From NCBI GenBank assembly GCA_964580495.1, contig CAZOKE010000028.1, positions 1-8,395 on the forward strand: DNA of 8,395 nucleotides, given 5' to 3'. Below the pieces are notes generated by a model. It was not told where the DNA came from and made no database searches. It worked only from the letters and a program-made list of their open reading frames with translations. The position numbers and the translations under genes are program-made. This DNA comes from JAIFWV01 sp964580495 (lineage in GTDB: Bacteria > Patescibacteriota > Doudnabacteria > UBA920 > O2-02-FULL-48-8). This document shows, one piece after another, positions 6,026 to 8,395 of this stretch. Positions within the stretch are counted from its first letter, which is position 1. The number at the start of each line of letters is the position of its first letter.

Positions 6026-7249
6026 TCAATTGTTAATTGTTATTTCTTTAAATACGGTTGCTGACGATCGAATCCCCCGCCTCAAAGTCTCATAATTAAT
6101 TTCGACCAATCCAAACAAAGGCTTAAACCCATCCACCCATTCGTAATTGTCTGTCAGCGACCAGTAGAAATACCCGCGCACATCCACGCCTTCGGCTATG
6201 GCTTTGGCAGTCCATTGCAGATGCTGTCGGATAAAATCCTTGCGCATATCGTCGCGCGCATTGGCAATGCCGTTTTCCGTAATGTAAATTGGTTTTTTGT
6301 AACGGTTCAAATCTTTGAGTGCGTGGTAAATTCCTTCCGGAAATGTCCGCCAGCCCATATCTGACCTCTGGACCCAATACGCTTCCGTCGGCCGGTTGAC
6401 CGCAAAATTATAATTCATATCCAATTTGCGAAAAGGGAACTTAAATTTCAACAAATCGAAAAAATAATAATTCAGGCCTACATAATCCATTTCTTTTTCG
6501 ATTGCGTTCAAAAAATAATGATTGGCAACCGTATTCGAAATCCAGACAATCAACCGATCAAAAATATTGTTGGGCCGAAAAGGCTCATAATAATTAAAAT
6601 TTTTGGCAATACCAATCTGGGCATCCGGCCTCACGCCCTTGATTGCATGGTAAGATTTCTTGTGCGCCTCTACAAGATTCCTCAGAACCCGAAGGTAAAG
6701 AATGTAACTCTTCTTGAATGGCGGATAAACCCCAAAATTATACGACATCCCCGCATAAAGTTCCGGTTCATTGATCGTGCACCAAAGGTCAATTTCGTCC
6801 CCTAAATTTTTCGCGATAAACCAGGCATAGCGGCTGAATGCTTCCACTCCCAAATTTGTTTCAAATCCACCCTTTTCAGCCAACCACTGCGGAAACGTGT
6901 AATGATGAAGAGTCACCATGCGCGTCAGGCCAAGTTCCTTCATCTTTTTCAAAACTTGCCGGTAATGTTCGACTTCTTTCGCCTCAAATCTTCCCTCCAC
7001 CGGTTCGATGCGTGCCCATTCGATAGATATCCGAAAAGCATTTAAACCTAAATCTTCGGCTATCTTGAAATCTTCTTCGTATTTATGATAAAAATCAGTG
7101 GCCAGGCCTGATTTCGGTACTTTGCCCTGCTGTTCCCAATACCACCAGTCTGAATTGATATTATTGCCTTCCACCTGGTGCGCGCTGGATGCGGCTCCAA
7201 GCAAAAAGCCCTTGGGTAAGGTTATTTTTGTTTCTTCGGACGAATCCAT
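6026..7249 (-). CDS. Family GH1 beta-glycosidase (beta-glucosidase-like), cytoplasmic
   Basis: This retaining beta-glycosidase hydrolyses the non-reducing terminal sugar of beta-linked oligosaccharides or glycosides. It has 407 residues and no signal peptide, so it is cytoplasmic. GH1 landmarks are complete: GAASSAHQVEG (18-28, Q25 binds the sugar), FRISIEWARIEP (72-83), TLHHYTFPQWL (113-123), and CTINEP (157-162, acid/base E161). Further on are DYVGLNYY (255-262), YITENGIA (322-329, nucleophile E325), and YWSLTDNYEW (362-371, E370/W371 in the glycone pocket). It is shorter than the usual ~450 because the segment between the YEPFRPNN region and VGLNYY is trimmed. The usual 'DPlf.G.YP' loop is not seen, so the active-site rim is probably altered. 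It is the first gene of the operon. ATG 7249 lies only 11 bases downstream of a TATAAT box with no ribosome binding site, so the mRNA may be nearly leaderless. Aglycone specificity cannot be read. Confidence 0.93.
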   Translation of the reverse strand: MDSSEETKITLPKGFLLGAASSAHQVEGNNINSDWWYWEQQGKVPKSGLATDFYHKYEEDFKIAEDLGLNAFRISIEWARIEPVEGRFEAKEVEHYRQVLKKMKELGLTRMVTLHHYTFPQWLAEKGGFETNLGVEAFSRYAWFIAKNLGDEIDLWCTINEPELYAGMSYNFGVYPPFKKSYILYLRVLRNLVEAHKKSYHAIKGVRPDAQIGIAKNFNYYEPFRPNNIFDRLIVWISNTVANHYFLNAIEKEMDYVGLNYYFFDLLKFKFPFRKLDMNYNFAVNRPTEAYWVQRSDMGWRTFPEGIYHALKDLNRYKKPIYITENGIANARDDMRKDFIRQHLQWTAKAIAEGVDVRGYFYWSLTDNYEWVDGFKPLFGLVEINYETLRRGIRSSATVFKEITINN

Positions 7250-7260
7250 AATTTGATTTT

Positions 7261-7289
7261 ATTATACCACTTATGCTTTGATTTGTCTC
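7261..7289 (-). promoter_or_regulatory. Promoter of the glycosidase operon (extended -10)
   Basis: On the minus strand, TATAAT (plus 7261-7266) is preceded by TGG, giving an extended -10. A -35-like GAGACA (plus 7284-7289) lies 17 bases further upstream. Transcription should start around 7254, leaving a leader of only about five bases before ATG 7249. The spacer contains one copy of AAATCAAAGC (7275-7284), which also overlaps the -35 box of the divergent promoter, so the two polymerases would compete. Confidence 0.75.
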
Positions 7290-7306
7290 GCCGAAAAAGT
7301 TATAAT
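7278..7306 (+). promoter_or_regulatory. Divergent promoter for the structured leader, tRNA-Glu and probably the deacetylase-like gene
   Basis: TTGATT (7278-7283) and a perfect TATAAT (7301-7306) are separated by the optimal 17 bases, with transcription expected from about 7313. Its -35 box lies within the spacer of the opposing GH1 promoter. The first gene downstream is tRNA-Glu at 7441, preceded by about 125 nt of structured leader. Confidence 0.75.
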
Positions 7307-7324
7307 ATCAGAGTTCTAATCACC

Positions 7325-7368
7325 CAAAATCAAAGCGAATTATGTTTGTTATCAGCGCTTTGATTTTG
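7325..7368 (+). ncRNA. Leader hairpin 1: perfect 13 bp stem
   Basis: CAAAATCAAAGCG (7325-7337) is the exact reverse complement of CGCTTTGATTTTG (7356-7368), with an 18 nt loop. It starts about 12 nt after the predicted transcription start. No T-run follows on either strand, so it is not a terminator. Its arms contain two of the three copies of GCTTTGATTT in this gap. It may therefore be a DNA operator instead of, or as well as, an RNA element. Confidence 0.65.
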
Positions 7369-7374
7369 AAAGGA

Positions 7375-7435
7375 GCAGCCTGTCGACCGAAGCATATTTT
7401 GCTGTAAGCAAAATTGCAAAGGTTCGACCAGCTGC
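7375..7435 (+). ncRNA. Leader hairpin 2: long interrupted stem directly upstream of tRNA-Glu
   Basis: A 61 nt segment folds on paper into one long rod. GCAGC (7375-7379) pairs with GCTGC (7431-7435), and GTCGA (7382-7386) with TCGAC (7424-7428). CC (7387-7388) pairs with GG (7421-7422), and GCA (7392-7394) with TGC (7415-7417). ATTTTGC (7396-7402) pairs with GCAAAAT (7408-7414), closing a 5 nt loop TGTAA. Between the helices are a 2x2 internal loop, a 1 nt bulge, a purine-only GAA/AAA 3x3 loop, and a 1 nt bulge. It ends six bases before the tRNA 5' end. I do not recognise it as a known RNA family. A processed small RNA or a tRNA-leader structure are both possible. Confidence 0.55.
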
Positions 7436-7440
7436 GACGC

Positions 7441-7515
7441 GGCCCTATCGTCTAACGGCTAGGACACACGGTTCTCATCCGTGCAATCCGGGTTCGATTC
7501 CCGGTGGGGCTGCCA
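7441..7515 (+). tRNA. tRNA-Glu, anticodon CTC
   Basis: This 75 nt cloverleaf reads GAG codons. The acceptor stem is GGCCCTA with TGGGGCT (7505-7511), including G-T pairs at positions 1-72 and 6-67. The anticodon arm is CACGG-TTCTCAT-CCGTG, so the loop places CTC at positions 34-36. The T arm is CCGGG-TTCGATT-CCCGG. The discriminator is G and the 3' CCA is encoded in the DNA (7513-7515). The D arm has the usual ATCGTCTAACGGCTAGGAC pattern of bacterial tRNA-Glu. No terminator hairpin follows, only an AT-rich stretch, and the next reading frame begins 38 bases later, so a shared transcript is plausible. Confidence 0.95.
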
Positions 7516-7553
7516 ATTTAAATTTTTGTTTTACACTCCTGATTAATGCCAGT

Positions 7554-8395
7554 ATGAATAAAGTCTTTGTTTTATTGAGCCTGACCGCTCTGATTGCTGC
7601 CAGCTGCAACCAAAAACTCGCGACCACGACAAAGCCAAATCCACACCCAGAGACTGCTAAACTGGCCGATTACACCACTGTATCGGGCAAACCGCCACAA
7701 TTTGTGGTAATGGCTTTTGACGGGTCACACTCCCTACAAATGTGGGAGAATACATTGGGCTTTGCGCGGCAGATGAAACAGCAGGGCCATCCTGTGCATT
7801 TTACTTATTTTTTGAGCGGGGTTTATTTTCTGAATTTCCGCAACGCCACAGTCTATCACCCGCCTCTCAAACCAGCAGGAACTTCTACTATCGGCTACGC
7901 GGACAGTAATTTGGATGTAGAAAAAAGAGTGGCTTATGTCAACGAAGCTATTGCGGATGGTCACGACATAGGCTCGCATTTGAACGGGCACTTCAACGGC
8001 TCAACATGGAGCCAAAACGATTGGGACACGGAATTTTCAGAGTTCAATAAATTGCTTTTCCAGATCGTTCAGAACAATAACGTCTCCGCCCAAGATGCCA
8101 GCCGATATACATTAAACATAAAACCGGATGATGTTATAGGATTCCGCGCTCCGGATCTGGGCACTAACCAATACCTCTGGCCGGTGCTCAAACAGCATGG
8201 ATATAAATACGACACGAGCCTTGTGGGCAAGGAACAAGATTGGCCCAAGCAATTGCCAAATGGGATTTGGGAATTTCCTCTGGCAACTATCCAGTATGCC
8301 AAAACCAACAGCTACCTGCTGTCCATGGATTATAATTTCTATTTCAAACAAACCGGGGCCAAAGACATGGTCCGCAAAGGCGACCCGCTCTGGAA
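7554..8395 (+). CDS. Lipoprotein of the polysaccharide deacetylase superfamily, N-terminal 280 residues (3' end outside window)
   Basis: The frame is open from ATG 7554 to the window edge. The N-terminus is a short lipoprotein signal: hydrophobic VFVLLSLTALIAAS, then C18 as the lipidation site, then a flexible linker. A divergent NodB-type barrel follows: VVMAFDGSHS (51-60) as motif 1, with D56. DIGSHLNGHF (138-147) is motif 2, with H142 and H146 as probable metal ligands. GFRAP (196-200) is motif 3, with R198/P200, and YKYDTSL (217-223) is motif 4. Motif 1 is odd: the usual TFDDG has two Asp, and here only one remains (FDGS). Relatives remove N- or O-acetyl groups from surface glycans or peptidoglycan, so the product probably acts on the outer face of the membrane. 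No ribosome binding site is visible. It may be transcribed through tRNA-Glu from the promoter at 7278. Confidence 0.8.
   Translation, partial: MNKVFVLLSLTALIAASCNQKLATTTKPNPHPETAKLADYTTVSGKPPQFVVMAFDGSHSLQMWENTLGFARQMKQQGHPVHFTYFLSGVYFLNFRNATVYHPPLKPAGTSTIGYADSNLDVEKRVAYVNEAIADGHDIGSHLNGHFNGSTWSQNDWDTEFSEFNKLLFQIVQNNNVSAQDASRYTLNIKPDDVIGFRAPDLGTNQYLWPVLKQHGYKYDTSLVGKEQDWPKQLPNGIWEFPLATIQYAKTNSYLLSMDYNFYFKQTGAKDMVRKGDPLW

Noticed and set aside
7342..7407. A 21-codon ORF (ATG 7342 to TAA 7407) as a leader peptide
   Set aside because: It has no ribosome binding site and it overlaps both hairpins. It has no run of regulatory codons, and its composition gives no sign of coding. Chance is more likely.
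7370..7435. Similarity of AGGAGCAGCC in the leader to the SRP (4.5S) RNA apical region
   Set aside because: The SRP core GUCAGG/GGAAGG arrangement and the matching far-side bases are missing, and the fold is different. The shared bases look like chance.
7313..7440. T-box riboswitch upstream of the tRNA
   Set aside because: I found no T-box sequence (AGGGTGG-like) and no terminator/antiterminator pair, and T-boxes control synthetase or amino-acid genes, not tRNAs.
1..8395. CRISPR array, transposase or insertion sequence, phage or toxin-antitoxin genes
   Set aside because: No regularly spaced repeats, transposase motifs or recognisable defence or phage proteins are present in any frame.

Overview
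The window looks like a piece of a bacterial chromosome with small-genome habits: short intergenic gaps, tightly coupled genes, many starts without a clear Shine-Dalgarno sequence, and AT-rich gaps carrying imperfect palindromes. Together with the gene mix this suggests a Patescibacteria/CPR-type organism (perhaps Doudnabacteria- or Parcubacteria-like). That assignment is inference from style, not from a marker gene. TGA, TAA and TAG all act as stops, so there is no sign of recoding.

Layout. (1) 1-874, plus strand: the 3' end of scpA, a ~79 bp imperfect palindrome, then scpB, closed by a strong hairpin terminator. These encode the two non-SMC subunits of the chromosome condensin. (2) 889-1566, minus strand: an HD-domain phosphohydrolase related to HD-GYP proteins but lacking the GYP motif, visibly more GC-rich than its neighbours. 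(3) 1673-2091, minus strand: two 60-codon ORFs of unknown function. The first has a good ribosome binding site and the second a good terminator. Losing one A in a homopolymer would fuse them into one 122-residue protein, so this is probably a frameshifted gene or a very tight pair. (4) 2181-3407, minus strand: a CdaR/PucR-type transcription regulator with a sugar-diacid recognition-like N-terminus and a C-terminal helix-turn-helix. (5) 3495-7289, minus strand: a four-gene operon read from a clear extended -10 promoter at 7261-7289. Its genes are a cytoplasmic family GH1 beta-glycosidase, a small membrane-anchored protein of unknown function, an EamA/DMT transporter, and a membrane-anchored clan GH-A glycosidase, followed by an intrinsic terminator at 3495-3518. 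(6) 7278-8395, plus strand: a divergent promoter, a highly structured ~120 nt leader, tRNA-Glu(CTC), and the start of a lipoprotein of the polysaccharide deacetylase superfamily that runs off the window.

Working model (inference): the minus-strand operon handles glycans or glycosides. The anchored GH-A enzyme would act at the cell surface, the EamA protein would move a small product or metabolite, and the GH1 enzyme would finish hydrolysis in the cytoplasm. The neighbouring CdaR/PucR regulator may control the operon. The deacetylase-like lipoprotein on the other side of the divergent promoter fits a surface-carbohydrate theme. I found no CRISPR array, transposase, phage gene or toxin-antitoxin module. 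The least explained parts are the structured RNA leader in front of tRNA-Glu with its three copies of GCTTTGATTT, the split small gene at 1712-2081, and the 41 nt palindrome at 3533-3573.
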